From: JARRNO01 sp037384885
GTDB lineage: Bacteria; Acidobacteriota; UBA4820; DSQY01
Direction: 5' to 3'
Assembly (NCBI GenBank): GCA_037384885.1
Contig: JARRNO010000040.1
Span: 1-30,188 of the forward strand
DNA length: 30,188 nt
In this document: positions 14,695-22,668 of the stretch, in pieces
How positions within the stretch are numbered: the stretch's first letter is position 1
How the letters are laid out: each line of letters opens with the position of its first letter
Translations under genes and position numbers: made by a program
The notes under the pieces: generated by a model
Database searches by the model: none
What the model was told of the DNA's origin: nothing
The model's input: only the letters and a program-made list of their open reading frames with translations

Positions 14695-15566
14695 TTTCGT
14701 TCCTCCGCCATGGCCTGCGCCGACTTGTTGAGTACCTTGCACATGGCTGCCAGCATCTGGTACTCCTTCTGCATCTCATGCTCCGCATTCTGGAGCATGA
14801 GGCCAGCCCTGTCCGCGTCTTCCGAAAGCTTCCTGAACCTGTCTTCTTCGCGCTGCAGGTAGCGGGTCAGCTCCCCGGCCGTTAAACGCCGCCGGGACAG
14901 ATGGAGCAGCGGCACGGCCCCGGGACGGTATCTCACACGCGAGAGCACCTGGAGATCCGTTTCAACGGCGATTCTTCCCGAATCAGAGGGTGCCCTGGTT
15001 CTTTCCGCCCTTGCACGATCGAGATGCGCCTTCATCAGCCGGCGCATCTCCGAGAAGTAGGAGGCCCGGGCCTGCCATTCTTCCGACTTCCGGACCGAAG
15101 GCCGGTAGGCTTCTCCCAAGATCCAGCGTATGAGAAGCCCGGCCCTTTCCCCAAACCGGTCGGCGGGAAGCCCAAGTAAAACCTTCCGCCAGGCCTTCCG
15201 GGCCGAAGCTTCGCGTCCTTCCTTCACCAGCTTCACCAGCCTCTCGAGGTCCAACTCCCGCCCCAGGCGGATGGAGGCCGGAAGATGCAGCGGGCGTCGT
15301 TCCGCGAGTCTGGCCATCTCGATCTGCGAAAGGACGACGGGGCGAAACGAACGTTTCGGCGCAGGCCCGGCGCTCTTTTGCGGATCGGCGGGAAGCGCCT
15401 CGCTGAAAACTGCGGAGGCTCCCGCGATGGAGAAAATAAGCCACAAAAACAGTGCAGAATGACTGCCTTCTCTTCTCTGCAGAATGGCCGCCTCCCGGGA
15501 CCGAATCCATTCTCTTGACGGGTCCCTTTTGTATATATAAATTATGCGCGTGCTCCCATGCGGCAA
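14691..15566 (-). CDS. Exported helical protein of unknown function
   Basis: The frame of 291 residues contains a signal-peptide-like stretch at residues ~36-57 (HSALFLWLIFSIAGASAVFSEA). About 235 mostly helical, Arg/Leu/Glu-rich residues follow, with coiled-coil character near the end (RYLQREEDRFRKLSEDADRAGLML..). No family is recognised. The start is doubtful: ATG 15566 places an AT-rich, promoter-like stretch (15530-15546, TATATA and CATAAT on the minus strand) inside the gene, and a later non-ATG start near the signal peptide would be more natural. The stop overlaps the next gene's ATG by 4 bp. With the two following genes it forms a small envelope-related operon. Confidence 0.6.
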   Translation of the reverse strand: MPHGSTRIIYIYKRDPSREWIRSREAAILQRREGSHSALFLWLIFSIAGASAVFSEALPADPQKSAGPAPKRSFRPVVLSQIEMARLAERRPLHLPASIRLGRELDLERLVKLVKEGREASARKAWRKVLLGLPADRFGERAGLLIRWILGEAYRPSVRKSEEWQARASYFSEMRRLMKAHLDRARAERTRAPSDSGRIAVETDLQVLSRVRYRPGAVPLLHLSRRRLTAGELTRYLQREEDRFRKLSEDADRAGLMLQNAEHEMQKEYQMLAAMCKVLNKSAQAMAEERK

Positions 15567-15739
15567 CCTTTCGAGCTAACGGCCTGCCGCCGCTGGAGAG
15601 TATTCTACGCTCCAGCCTTGGCGCCGGGGCATTTCCCCGCCCGGAAGCCCGGAGAGAACGCAGCAGGTTGAAGAACCGCACACCGTGCACGATGATGTGA
15701 GCTGCCTAATTAAAGATATGGGAATCGTGGAGGTGACAC

Positions 15740-16339
15740 GTGAAAAAGGAACACTTGCTCATACTAGCCGCGGGCGTTCTTCTAGGCGCCCTGATCAGCT
15801 TCATTCTCATGAAGCAGAATATGGAAAACCAGAAGCTCAGACACTCGCTGCAGGCGCAGATCAACGAAATGAAAGCTCCCCAGCAGCAGAATCCGGCCCC
15901 CCCGCCCACAGATCCCGCGGAAACGGCGCACCGCCGCCAGGTCATCACGGAGGCCCTGGCCGCGGCAAAGGCCTCTCCCAGCGACGCCCGCCCCCGGATC
16001 GCCCTTGGAAACACCTACTACGACATGGGCAACTTTGCCGAGGCGATCGTCTGGTACAAGGAGGCCCGCCGGCTGGCGCCCAAAGACACGAACGTCATCG
16101 TGGACCTTGGGGTATCCTACCGGAACACGGGTGAATCCGCGAAAGCCATCCAGCTCTTCGACGAAGCGCTGCAGATCGATCCGGCCAAGAAACAGGCCTT
16201 ATTCAACAAGGTCATCGTTTACGCGAACGATCTCCACAACCACGCCAAGGCCCTGGAGACACTCGACAGGCTCGAACAGCTCTATCCCGGTTCACCCGAC
16301 GTGGCCTCTCTGCGCCGCCAGCTGGGGCGCGATTCCTGA
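15740..16339 (+). CDS. Membrane-anchored TPR-repeat protein
   Basis: This 199-residue protein starts with a single membrane anchor (residues 5-24, HLLILAAGVLLGALISFILM). A Gln/Pro-rich linker follows, then three TPR units at about residues 88-190 (ALGNTYYDMGNFAEAIVWYKEARRLAPKD; DLGVSYRNTGESAKAIQLFDEALQIDP; NKVIVYANDLHNHAKALETLDRLEQLYP). TPR domains mediate protein contacts; the periplasmic placement follows from the anchor. The start is GTG 15740, with a strong GGAGGTGA site (15729-15736) 3 nt upstream. The partner is unknown. It is divergent from the 15566-13826 cluster. Confidence 0.87.
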   Translation: MKKEHLLILAAGVLLGALISFILMKQNMENQKLRHSLQAQINEMKAPQQQNPAPPPTDPAETAHRRQVITEALAAAKASPSDARPRIALGNTYYDMGNFAEAIVWYKEARRLAPKDTNVIVDLGVSYRNTGESAKAIQLFDEALQIDPAKKQALFNKVIVYANDLHNHAKALETLDRLEQLYPGSPDVASLRRQLGRDS

Positions 16340-16370
16340 CGCACCGGCGCCTAAATTCCGGCCCATGTTG

Positions 16371-16423
16371 AATTTGACAGCCTTTCTGAGCGGTCTCATA
16401 ATGGCCGGGGAGGCTGTCGAATT
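16371..16423 (+). promoter_or_regulatory. Sigma-70-type promoter embedded in an inverted repeat
   Basis: TTGACA (16374-16379) and CATAAT (16397-16402) are spaced by exactly 17 nt, which predicts a start near 16409 and a ~110-nt leader before the M24 peptidase. The whole promoter lies between 12-bp arms AATTTGACAGCC (16371-16382) and GGCTGTCGAATT (16412-16423), which match with one mismatch. One arm covers the -35 box and the other the early transcribed region. This could be an operator pair, or coincide with a weak attenuator. Confidence 0.65.
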
Positions 16424-16519
16424 CTTAGCGTAGAACTTTCCGAGTTTTCGCCGGTCCGCGCCCGTTCCGGTGCGTGGTCCGGGGACAAGCCGCATCCGAA
16501 GCACATAAGGAGGCACGAC

Positions 16520-17719
16520 ATGGGTCAGGGATTTGTATCGAACGACATCATCCGCCAGAAGCTCCAGCAGGCGGCCGGCGCGCTCCAAGAACAGGACGTG
16601 GATCTGTGGATGACTTACGTCCAGGAGACATCCGCAGGACCTGAAAGGGCCTTCCAGTACATCGCACCATCGCACCTCACGTGGGAGAGCGCGATCCTCA
16701 TCTCCCGGAGCGGCGAAAAGGAGGTGATTCTCGGGAGCTTCGACGCCAAGGATTTCGAAGATTCGAAGCTATATGACAAGGTCACCCCCTACGTCCAGGA
16801 CTTCAAGGAGCCCTTCAGCCTGGCTCTCAGCCGCATCAAGCCCAGAACCATCGCCGTCAATTTCTCGCAAAGCGACAATGCAGCGGACGGGATCGGCCAC
16901 GGCGCCTTCCTGAATCTCACGAAAATGGTTGAAACCTTTGCGCCCGAGGCGCGGATCGTCTCCGCAGAGGGAATCATCAGCACGCTCATTTCCCAGAAGA
17001 CGCCCCTGGAACTGCAAGCCATCCAGGAGGCCATCGGCATCACCACCGGGATCTTCGAGCAAATCAGCGCCTACCTTAAACCCGGCCTGACCGAAAAACA
17101 GCTCTACGACTTCATCCAGGGCAAAATCCGGGAAGCGGGCACGTCCCCGAGTTTCCAAACTCTCGTGTTCGCAGGAGACAGGGGGGCGGTTTTCGGACAT
17201 TCCAGCGCCACGGACAACAAGATACAACCCGGCGATTTCGTCCATGTGGATATGGGCGTCTGGGTGCGGGAGTACGCCTCGGACATGCAGCGCACCTGGT
17301 ACGTTCTGAAACCCGGCGAGGATCGTGCGCCGGACAATGCCCAAAAGGGCTTCGACACGATCCGCAAGGCCATCGTGGTAACTGGAAAAGCCTTGAAACC
17401 AGGCGTGCGTGGACTCGACATCGACAACATCTCTCGAAAAACGGTCACAGATGCAGGCTTTCCCGAATACCCCCACGCCCTCGGCCACCAGCTCGGGAAA
17501 GAAGTCCACGACGGCGGGACGCTTCTCGGTCCGGACTGGCCCCGCTACCGGGGAGTTCCGCTTCAACAGATCAAGCTGGGGCAGGTTTACACGCTCGAAC
17601 CCTCCTTGAATGTGGAAGGCGTCGGCGCCGTGGGACTTGAGGAAGATGTTGTCGTCACGGAAGACGGCGCGCGTTACCTGAGCGATCCGCAAACTGAAAT
17701 CTGGTACGTGAAGGACTGA
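16520..17719 (+). CDS. M24-family metallopeptidase (Xaa-Pro aminopeptidase/dipeptidase-like)
   Basis: This 399-residue enzyme has an N-terminal creatinase-like domain (~1-160) and a C-terminal pita-bread catalytic domain. The five metal ligands of M24 are visible: D244 (VHVDMGV), D255 (ASDMQRTW), H323 (HALGHQLG), E360 (YTLEPSL) and E375 (GLEEDVVV). It would hydrolyse Xaa-Pro peptide bonds with two metal ions, probably in the cytoplasm since no signal peptide is seen. ATG 16520 has AAGGAGG (16507-16513) upstream. A promoter lies ~110 nt upstream. The tricorn-like protease follows 93 bp later, which suggests peptide-breakdown partners. Aminopeptidase versus dipeptidase cannot be decided from sequence. 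Confidence 0.9.
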   Translation: MGQGFVSNDIIRQKLQQAAGALQEQDVDLWMTYVQETSAGPERAFQYIAPSHLTWESAILISRSGEKEVILGSFDAKDFEDSKLYDKVTPYVQDFKEPFSLALSRIKPRTIAVNFSQSDNAADGIGHGAFLNLTKMVETFAPEARIVSAEGIISTLISQKTPLELQAIQEAIGITTGIFEQISAYLKPGLTEKQLYDFIQGKIREAGTSPSFQTLVFAGDRGAVFGHSSATDNKIQPGDFVHVDMGVWVREYASDMQRTWYVLKPGEDRAPDNAQKGFDTIRKAIVVTGKALKPGVRGLDIDNISRKTVTDAGFPEYPHALGHQLGKEVHDGGTLLGPDWPRYRGVPLQQIKLGQVYTLEPSLNVEGVGAVGLEEDVVVTEDGARYLSDPQTEIWYVKD

Positions 17720-17812
17720 CAGTTCTCCGTTGGAGAGCAACCCTTCACCCAGGTTGATCAGGCGGGAACGGCCCGTGAAGGCCTGTCTTCGCCGTCCGAT
17801 AAGGAGAGCACC

Positions 17813-18226
17813 ATGAAAATGCCCTGGGGAAAGAACAAGCCTCGACATTCTGGAAGACTCAGGCTGCGGGTCCTGCCCGCCATGGCCGCCGCCCTGGGTC
17901 TCGCCGCGGGATTGGCCGCTTTCGCCGCCCCGGGGGGCGGCCGGCACGTCCTGACCCGTTTTCCCACCCTGCACGGAAACACCATCGTCTTCGAGGCAGG
18001 TGGGAATCTCTGGAAAGTGTCCCGAAGCGGCGGGGAAGCCCAGCGGCTTACCTCGGACCGGGGAATGGACATCATGCCCCGCTTTTCGCCCGATGGAAAA
18101 ACCATCGCCTTTACGGGGCAATACGACGGGAACACCGACGTGTACACTATTCCAGCGGAAGGCGGACCCGTGACAAGGCTCACCTTCCATTCGGACGTGG
18201 TCAGGCAGGCCCCGCTGCAGGCATGA
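17813..18226 (+). CDS. N-terminal fragment of a tricorn-like S41 protease (signal peptide and propeller start)
   Basis: This 137-residue frame has a basic N-terminus, a long hydrophobic signal peptide (residues ~20-43) and then beta-propeller blades with the WD40/TolB-like pattern (IVFEAGGNLWKVSRSGGEAQRLTSD; PRFSPDGKTIAFTGQYDGNTDVYTIPAEGGPVTRLTFHSD). This is the normal start of the protein encoded downstream. The frame ends at TGA 18224-18226, overlapping the ATG of the next frame (ATGA). In homologs known to me the text after HSDVV continues through another ~50-60 residues (a RWGPD..TWTPD-type blade) before TSFSPDG, so a block seems deleted at ~18210. AAGGAG (17801-17806) supports the start. 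Confidence 0.75.
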   Translation: MKMPWGKNKPRHSGRLRLRVLPAMAAALGLAAGLAAFAAPGGGRHVLTRFPTLHGNTIVFEAGGNLWKVSRSGGEAQRLTSDRGMDIMPRFSPDGKTIAFTGQYDGNTDVYTIPAEGGPVTRLTFHSDVVRQAPLQA

Positions 18227-21015
18227 CTTCTTTCAGCCCCGATGGCGCGAAAATCGCCTACAATCGGATTTTCCGGAACTTCAGAACCTGGAAGAAGTAC
18301 TACGGCGGCCTGGCTCAGGACATCTGGATCTATGATCTCCATGCCAAAACATCGGAGCGTCTGACCCATTGGAAGGGAACCGATACGGACCCCATGTGGT
18401 ATGGAAACACGATTTACTTCGCTTCCGACCGCGGCCCCAACCACCGGCTCAACATCTGGGCCTGCGATCTGAAGACGAAGACCTTCCGGCAGATCACGCA
18501 CTTCAAGATCTACGACGTGGACTGGCCCAGCCTGGGTGACACGGGTATCGTCTTCCAGTGCGGCGGTTCGCTTTACGTGATCGATCTGCCCTCCGAGAAG
18601 CTCCACAAAGTGGACGTTTCCGTTCCGCTCGACGGTGTCCGGACACGCTCGAGATGGGTAAACTGCCGCAAGGAAATCCGCGGCTTCGATGCGGCGCCCA
18701 ATGGAAAGCGCGCCGTCTTCGACGCCCGCGGCGACATCTTCACCGTGCCCGCGAAACACGGCGATACGCGGGATCTGACCCAGACCTCCAACGCCAACGA
18801 GGAGTATCCGGCCTGGTCTCCCGACGGGAAGTGGGTGGCCTACATCACCGACCGTACGGGGGAAGCCGAAGTGGCCGTCCGGCCATCCGACGGAACGGGC
18901 CGGGAAGAGCTGCTGACCCACCGCGCCAAGGGTTACCTTTACGATCCTGTATGGTCTCCCGGCAGCTCCAAACTCGCCTTCTCGGATAGCAGCCACGTGC
19001 TGTGGTACGTGGATCTCAAAACGAAAAAGGTCACCCGGGTGGACGCCAACGACTGGCGGGCGATCCGGGATTACTCGTGGTCTCCCGACGGGCGCTGGCT
19101 CGCCTACACCAAGGGCCGCCCCAACGGGATGGGCGAAATCTACCTCTACAGCCTGGCCGCCCACAAGACTTACCGCTTCAGCACGGGAATGACCAACGAC
19201 GGCAATCCCGTATTCGGCCCCGAAGGGAAGTATCTCTATTTCATCTCCGCCCGTCATCCCAACCCGGCCTGGAGCGAGAGCGAATTCAACATCGCCACCA
19301 TCAAGATGGACGGCGTCTATGTCGTCACGCTGCGCAAGGATCTTCCCTCGCCCTTCGCACCCCGCTCCGATGAGGGCGGCAGTTCCGCAGCCGAAAGCCA
19401 CAAGGCGGAAACGCCATGGAAGGCCGGCGCCATCGCCCCATTCCACATCGACCTCAAGGACATGGCGTCACGGGCCGTACCGCTTCCCATCCCGGCGGCC
19501 GACATGGCCGGGCTGGCGGCGGCGGGAGACCGTGTCTATTACATGACTTTCCCGGTCCAGGGCATGGAAGGTTTCCTTCCGGGCGAAGAAACCGAACTGC
19601 ACGTCTTCGACATGAAAAAGCGGGAGGATCACGTACTCGTCAGCAATTTGGATGACTATGCTCTCAGCGCCGACGGCTCCACCGTTCTTTACCGGGAGAA
19701 GAAGGATTTCTTTATGGCGCAGGCCGCGCCGTCCCACGGTGAAGAGGCGCCGAAACCGGACAAGCTCGTCCTCAAACACATGACGGCTTTCATCAATCCA
19801 GTCCAGGAATGGCACGAAATGTTCGAGCAGGCCTGGCGGCTGAACCGCGATCTGTTCTACAACCCGAAAATGAACGGCAAGGATTGGAACGCGGTGAGGG
19901 CGAAGTACGAGAAATTGCTGCCCGAAATGGCCTGGCGGCAGGACCTCAATTACATCATCGGGGAAATGATCGGAGAGCTGCAAAACTCGCATTGCTATGT
20001 GGGAGGCGGCGACCTGTTCCACAACAAGTACGTGCCCACAGGGCTGCTGGGCGTGGATTTCGCCCTGGACCGGAAGTCCGGGCGATACTATTTCAAGAAG
20101 ATTTACCCCGGAGACAACTCGCGACCCGATTACCGGTCTCCGTTGACGGAACCCGGCATCCGCGCCTCAGCGGGCGATTACCTTCTCGCCGTCAACGGGC
20201 ACGGCCTGAAAGCCCCCGTCAATCCTTACAGCCTCTTCGTGGACACGGTGGGCAAGACCGTGACGCTGACCCTGGCCGACAACCCGGAAGGGAAGGGCAG
20301 TTGGCACGTGACAGTCCGCCCGGTCAAACAGGAGCTGAACATCCGCTTGGAGGCCTGGATCCGGCACAACCGCGAAACGGTGAACCAGGAGTCGAACGGG
20401 AAGATCGGCTACGTCTATCTTTCCGACATGGAATCCCTTGGCATGGACCAGTTCATCCGCCAGTTCTATCCCCAGATTCGCAAACAGGGACTGATCGTCG
20501 ATGTGCGCTACAACGGGGGCGGCGAAATCGACCAGATCATCCTGGAACGCCTGCGCCGCATCCTCATCGGCATGGACACCACGCGCCTGCGGCAGCCCGA
20601 TACCATCCCGCAGCAGGTCCTCCACGGCTACAAGGTCTGCCTGGCCAACCATTACTCCGCTTCCGACGGCGACATCTTCCCTTACTACTTCAAGCACTAC
20701 AAACTCGGTCCGGTCATCGGGACCCGGACATGGGGCGGTGTTCGAGGCTATAACGACGTGTGGACCCTTCTGGACGGCGGCATGCTGATCGTGTCCGAAG
20801 ACAGCCTTTACGGCCTCAAGTCGCAGTGGATCATCGAGAACCACGGCGTGGAGCCTGACATCCGCGTGGACGACCTGCCCCAGGAGGTGATGGCAGGGAG
20901 GGACGCCCAGCTGCAGGAGGGCGTGAAGTACATCTTGAACGAGCTCAACAAACAGCCCATGCCCCTCCCGCCGGTTCCGGCTCCGCTGCCGGCTTACCCG
21001 GCGGAGTCTCGTTAA
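18223..21015 (+). CDS. Tricorn-like S41 protease, main part without signal peptide
   Basis: The 930-residue frame continues the propeller (SFSPDGAKIAYNR.., SPDGKWVAYITDR.., SPDGRWLAYTKGR..) to about residue 520. It then has the tricorn C1 region, a PDZ-like region (GVDFALDRKSGRYYFKKIYPGD, ~610-700) and the S41 core. Catalytic residues are S589/H590 in NSHCYVGG, S814/D815 in YSASDGDIF, and a Glu in WIIENHGVEPD (E872 by spacing). It is a large serine protease that trims peptides; bacterial relatives are exported. Here the export signal lies in the separate upstream frame, so as written the protein would stay in the cytoplasm or not be made properly. The ATG overlaps the upstream stop by 4 bp. 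A strong terminator follows at 21043. Confidence 0.85.
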   Translation: MTSFSPDGAKIAYNRIFRNFRTWKKYYGGLAQDIWIYDLHAKTSERLTHWKGTDTDPMWYGNTIYFASDRGPNHRLNIWACDLKTKTFRQITHFKIYDVDWPSLGDTGIVFQCGGSLYVIDLPSEKLHKVDVSVPLDGVRTRSRWVNCRKEIRGFDAAPNGKRAVFDARGDIFTVPAKHGDTRDLTQTSNANEEYPAWSPDGKWVAYITDRTGEAEVAVRPSDGTGREELLTHRAKGYLYDPVWSPGSSKLAFSDSSHVLWYVDLKTKKVTRVDANDWRAIRDYSWSPDGRWLAYTKGRPNGMGEIYLYSLAAHKTYRFSTGMTNDGNPVFGPEGKYLYFISARHPNPAWSESEFNIATIKMDGVYVVTLRKDLPSPFAPRSDEGGSSAAESHKAETPWKAGAIAPFHIDLKDMASRAVPLPIPAADMAGLAAAGDRVYYMTFPVQGMEGFLPGEETELHVFDMKKREDHVLVSNLDDYALSADGSTVLYREKKDFFMAQAAPSHGEEAPKPDKLVLKHMTAFINPVQEWHEMFEQAWRLNRDLFYNPKMNGKDWNAVRAKYEKLLPEMAWRQDLNYIIGEMIGELQNSHCYVGGGDLFHNKYVPTGLLGVDFALDRKSGRYYFKKIYPGDNSRPDYRSPLTEPGIRASAGDYLLAVNGHGLKAPVNPYSLFVDTVGKTVTLTLADNPEGKGSWHVTVRPVKQELNIRLEAWIRHNRETVNQESNGKIGYVYLSDMESLGMDQFIRQFYPQIRKQGLIVDVRYNGGGEIDQIILERLRRILIGMDTTRLRQPDTIPQQVLHGYKVCLANHYSASDGDIFPYYFKHYKLGPVIGTRTWGGVRGYNDVWTLLDGGMLIVSEDSLYGLKSQWIIENHGVEPDIRVDDLPQEVMAGRDAQLQEGVKYILNELNKQPMPLPPVPAPLPAYPAESR

Positions 21016-21042
21016 TCAAGGACTCCGAGGACCCGGCGTATC

Positions 21043-21070
21043 AAGGGAGGGGCTCGACCCCTCCCTTTTT
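21043..21070 (+). terminator. Rho-independent terminator after the tricorn-like gene
   Basis: A 10-bp stem, AAGGGAGGGG (21043-21052) and CCCCTCCCTT (21058-21067), around the loop CTCGA, runs into a T-tract (21066-21070). It lies 27 bp after the stop at 21015 and ends the M24/tricorn-like transcription unit. Confidence 0.93.
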
Positions 21071-21107
21071 GTGTACCCCGTCCTTTGAAATCGGGGGGAT
21101 AAACAAG

Positions 21108-21116
21108 TGTTATACT
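21108..21116 (+). promoter_or_regulatory. Extended -10 promoter for sodC
   Basis: TG-T-TATACT matches the extended -10 pattern. A TTGAAA at 21085-21090 is 20 nt away, too far for a standard -35 box, which an extended -10 can do without. Predicted start is ~21123, about 65 nt upstream of the sodC ATG and just before the 21139-21161 palindrome. Confidence 0.55.
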
Positions 21117-21138
21117 ATTTTAATAAGAGTGAATGGGA

Positions 21139-21161
21139 GCCGGTTCAAAATTTGAACCGGC
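21139..21161. promoter_or_regulatory. Perfect 23-bp palindrome in the sodC leader
   Basis: Arms GCCGGTTCAAA (21139-21149) and TTTGAACCGGC (21151-21161) pair perfectly around a single A. It lies ~16-38 nt downstream of the predicted transcription start and 27 nt before the sodC ATG. It is probably a repressor operator or, less likely given the 1-nt centre, an mRNA hairpin. Confidence 0.7.
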
Positions 21162-21188
21162 CCGATAAGGGATATTTCCGGAGTGGTC

Positions 21189-21806
21189 ATGCCGAAAATC
21201 GCATTGCGTTCATTCGTTTTGCCGTGTCTTGCGGCGGTTCTTATCGGTTGCGGGAGCAAAACGGCCCAACCCAAGCCTACCGCCAGTTCCCCGCCTGAAA
21301 CGCCCACGACGAATTCGGCCCTTCATTCCTTTCCCATGGCGGTCGCCCACCTCCATTTCAACGGCTTGGAGAACGCCTCGGGCAAAGTCGTCTTCACCCA
21401 GACGGATCGCGGCACCCAAATCGTGGTGGATATTACCGGTATCTCACCGGGGCTGCACGGGATCCACATCCACGAAAAGGGGGACTGCAGCACCCCGGAT
21501 TTCAGCTCGGCGGGCGGGCATTTCAACCCTTCGGGCACCGCCCACGGCGGACCCGACAGCGAGGTCCACCATGCAGGCGATCTTGGAAACATTGAAATCG
21601 GGCCCGACGGAATCGGCCATCTGGAACTCACCAGCCGGATTCTGACCGTCGAGGAGGGTCCTGATTGCGTCGTGGGCCGCGCTGTCATTGTTCACGCCGG
21701 CCCCGACAACCTTATTTCACAACCTTCAGGGGACTCGGGACCCCGCATTGCGTGCGGTCTCGTCCGGCTGGAACTGACCATTCCCGAAGCGGAACTGCTC
21801 GAATAA
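21189..21806 (+). CDS. sodC: Cu/Zn superoxide dismutase, lipoprotein
   Basis: This enzyme dismutates superoxide in the periplasm. The 205-residue precursor has a lipoprotein signal with lipobox LIGC (lipidated Cys21), then a Pro/Thr-rich linker and the SOD domain from ~48. Copper/zinc ligands are present: H93 and H95 (GIHIHEKGDC), H111 and H119 (GGHFNPSGTAHG), H128 and D131 (HHAGDLGN) and H169 (VIVHAGPD). C100 and C189 can form the structural disulfide (GPRIACG). One extra Cys (C160) is present. ATG 21189 is preferred over GTG 21183 because CGGAG (21179-21183) lies upstream. The gene has its own promoter and terminator-separated context. An anaerobe would use it against transient oxygen. Confidence 0.95.
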   Translation: MPKIALRSFVLPCLAAVLIGCGSKTAQPKPTASSPPETPTTNSALHSFPMAVAHLHFNGLENASGKVVFTQTDRGTQIVVDITGISPGLHGIHIHEKGDCSTPDFSSAGGHFNPSGTAHGGPDSEVHHAGDLGNIEIGPDGIGHLELTSRILTVEEGPDCVVGRAVIVHAGPDNLISQPSGDSGPRIACGLVRLELTIPEAELLE

Positions 21807-21822
21807 TCTCCGCGCTTTCGTT

Positions 21823-21828
21823 TATAAT
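21823..21828 (+). promoter_or_regulatory. Possible -10 box (TATAAT) directly before the VTT-domain gene
   Basis: A perfect TATAAT ends 7 nt before the ATG at 21836, with no good -35 box. If used, the mRNA would be leaderless or nearly so. Chance occurrence is possible. Confidence 0.35.
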
Positions 21829-21835
21829 TGGGCTC

Positions 21836-22582
21836 ATGGTAGATGGGCCAGAGTCTTCACCCCGGCTGCGACACTTACTTGCGGTGCAGTTCCGCCGGCT
21901 ACTTCCGGCGGGGATCGTTCTGATGTTGATGGTCGCGCTTACGGCCGCCTGGCGGTGGACGCCGCTTCACCAATGGGTAGACGTCAGTACGCTCGTGGCG
22001 GCGGTGAAGGGATTCAAAGCGAGTCCCTTCGCCCCCCTCATCATTCTTGCGGCCTTCCTTGTCGGCGGTATCATCGCCTTTCCCATCAGTGTTCTTTTCG
22101 TCGCCACGCTCGTCAGCTTCGGTCCCTTTCTCGGCTTTACGTACTGCCTGGTGGGGGCGGTGACGAGCGCCGCGCTGACGTTCAGCGCGGGCCACCTCCT
22201 GGGACGCAGCGCCGTCCAAAAGCTGATGGGTTCGCGTCTCGACACCGTCAGCCGGAAGCTCAGCCGCCACGGCCTCTGGGGAATGGCCGTCATCCGGATC
22301 GTCCCCATCGCCCCCTATGCCATCATCAATGTGGCTGCCGGCGCATCGCCGATCCGCTTTCGTGATTTCATCGCCGGCACGGCCCTGGGCATTCTGCCCG
22401 GTCTCATTGCCATGACCCTCTTCATCGACCGCGTCAAGGCGACCCTGTGGAAGCCCGGTCCCAAAACTTTTCTTGCGCTCGCCGCCGCCGTGGCGGCGAT
22501 CCTGATCGGGCTTCTCCTTCTCAAGCGATGGCTCGCCAAGAGGGGAGAAATCAGCGAAGAACCCGGCGGCGATAATCACTGA
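21836..22582 (+). CDS. VTT-domain (TVP38/DedA-like) membrane protein
   Basis: This 248-residue protein has a basic N-terminus and membrane segments at about residues 22-39, 63-95 (two helices: FAPLIILAAFLVGGIIAFPISVLFVATL), 97-125 and 165-215, plus a last one at ~212-232 (FLALAAAVAAILIGLLLL). The VTT/SNARE-associated signature is seen in GPFLGFTYCLVGAVTSAALTFSAGHLLGR and RIVPIAPYAIINVAAGASPIRFRDFIAGTALGILPG. Relatives act in membrane lipid scrambling or homeostasis; the substrate here is unknown. No ribosome site precedes ATG 21836, and a TATAAT sits 7 nt upstream, so the mRNA may be leaderless or the true start a little further in (GTG at VQFRRLLP). It follows sodC by 29 bp. Confidence 0.85.
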   Translation: MVDGPESSPRLRHLLAVQFRRLLPAGIVLMLMVALTAAWRWTPLHQWVDVSTLVAAVKGFKASPFAPLIILAAFLVGGIIAFPISVLFVATLVSFGPFLGFTYCLVGAVTSAALTFSAGHLLGRSAVQKLMGSRLDTVSRKLSRHGLWGMAVIRIVPIAPYAIINVAAGASPIRFRDFIAGTALGILPGLIAMTLFIDRVKATLWKPGPKTFLALAAAVAAILIGLLLLKRWLAKRGEISEEPGGDNH

Positions 22583-22668
22583 AATTCCCTTTCCTGAACT
22601 TTCCCACCTCCTTCCCGTAATCACTGGAGTACGGAATCGTTTTCCGTGACATCCTGCTGGAGGTTGGA

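Noticed and set aside
14983..15690. Alternative minus-strand frame of 235 codons overlapping the exported helical protein
   Set aside because: It lacks a signal peptide and has Arg/Gly-rich shadow composition, while the other frame has a clear signal peptide and ATGA coupling to its neighbour.
17720..17812. Terminator between the M24 peptidase and the tricorn-like gene
   Set aside because: The only inverted repeat (CTCC-GTT-GGAG) is four base pairs and has no T-tract, so read-through is more likely.
17758..19446. A 562-codon minus-strand open frame opposite the tricorn-like gene
   Set aside because: It is a high-GC antisense shadow of the protease, with no recognisable motifs. The same holds for long minus-strand frames at 16769-18190 (opposite the M24 gene), 2760-3764 and 7216-8166.
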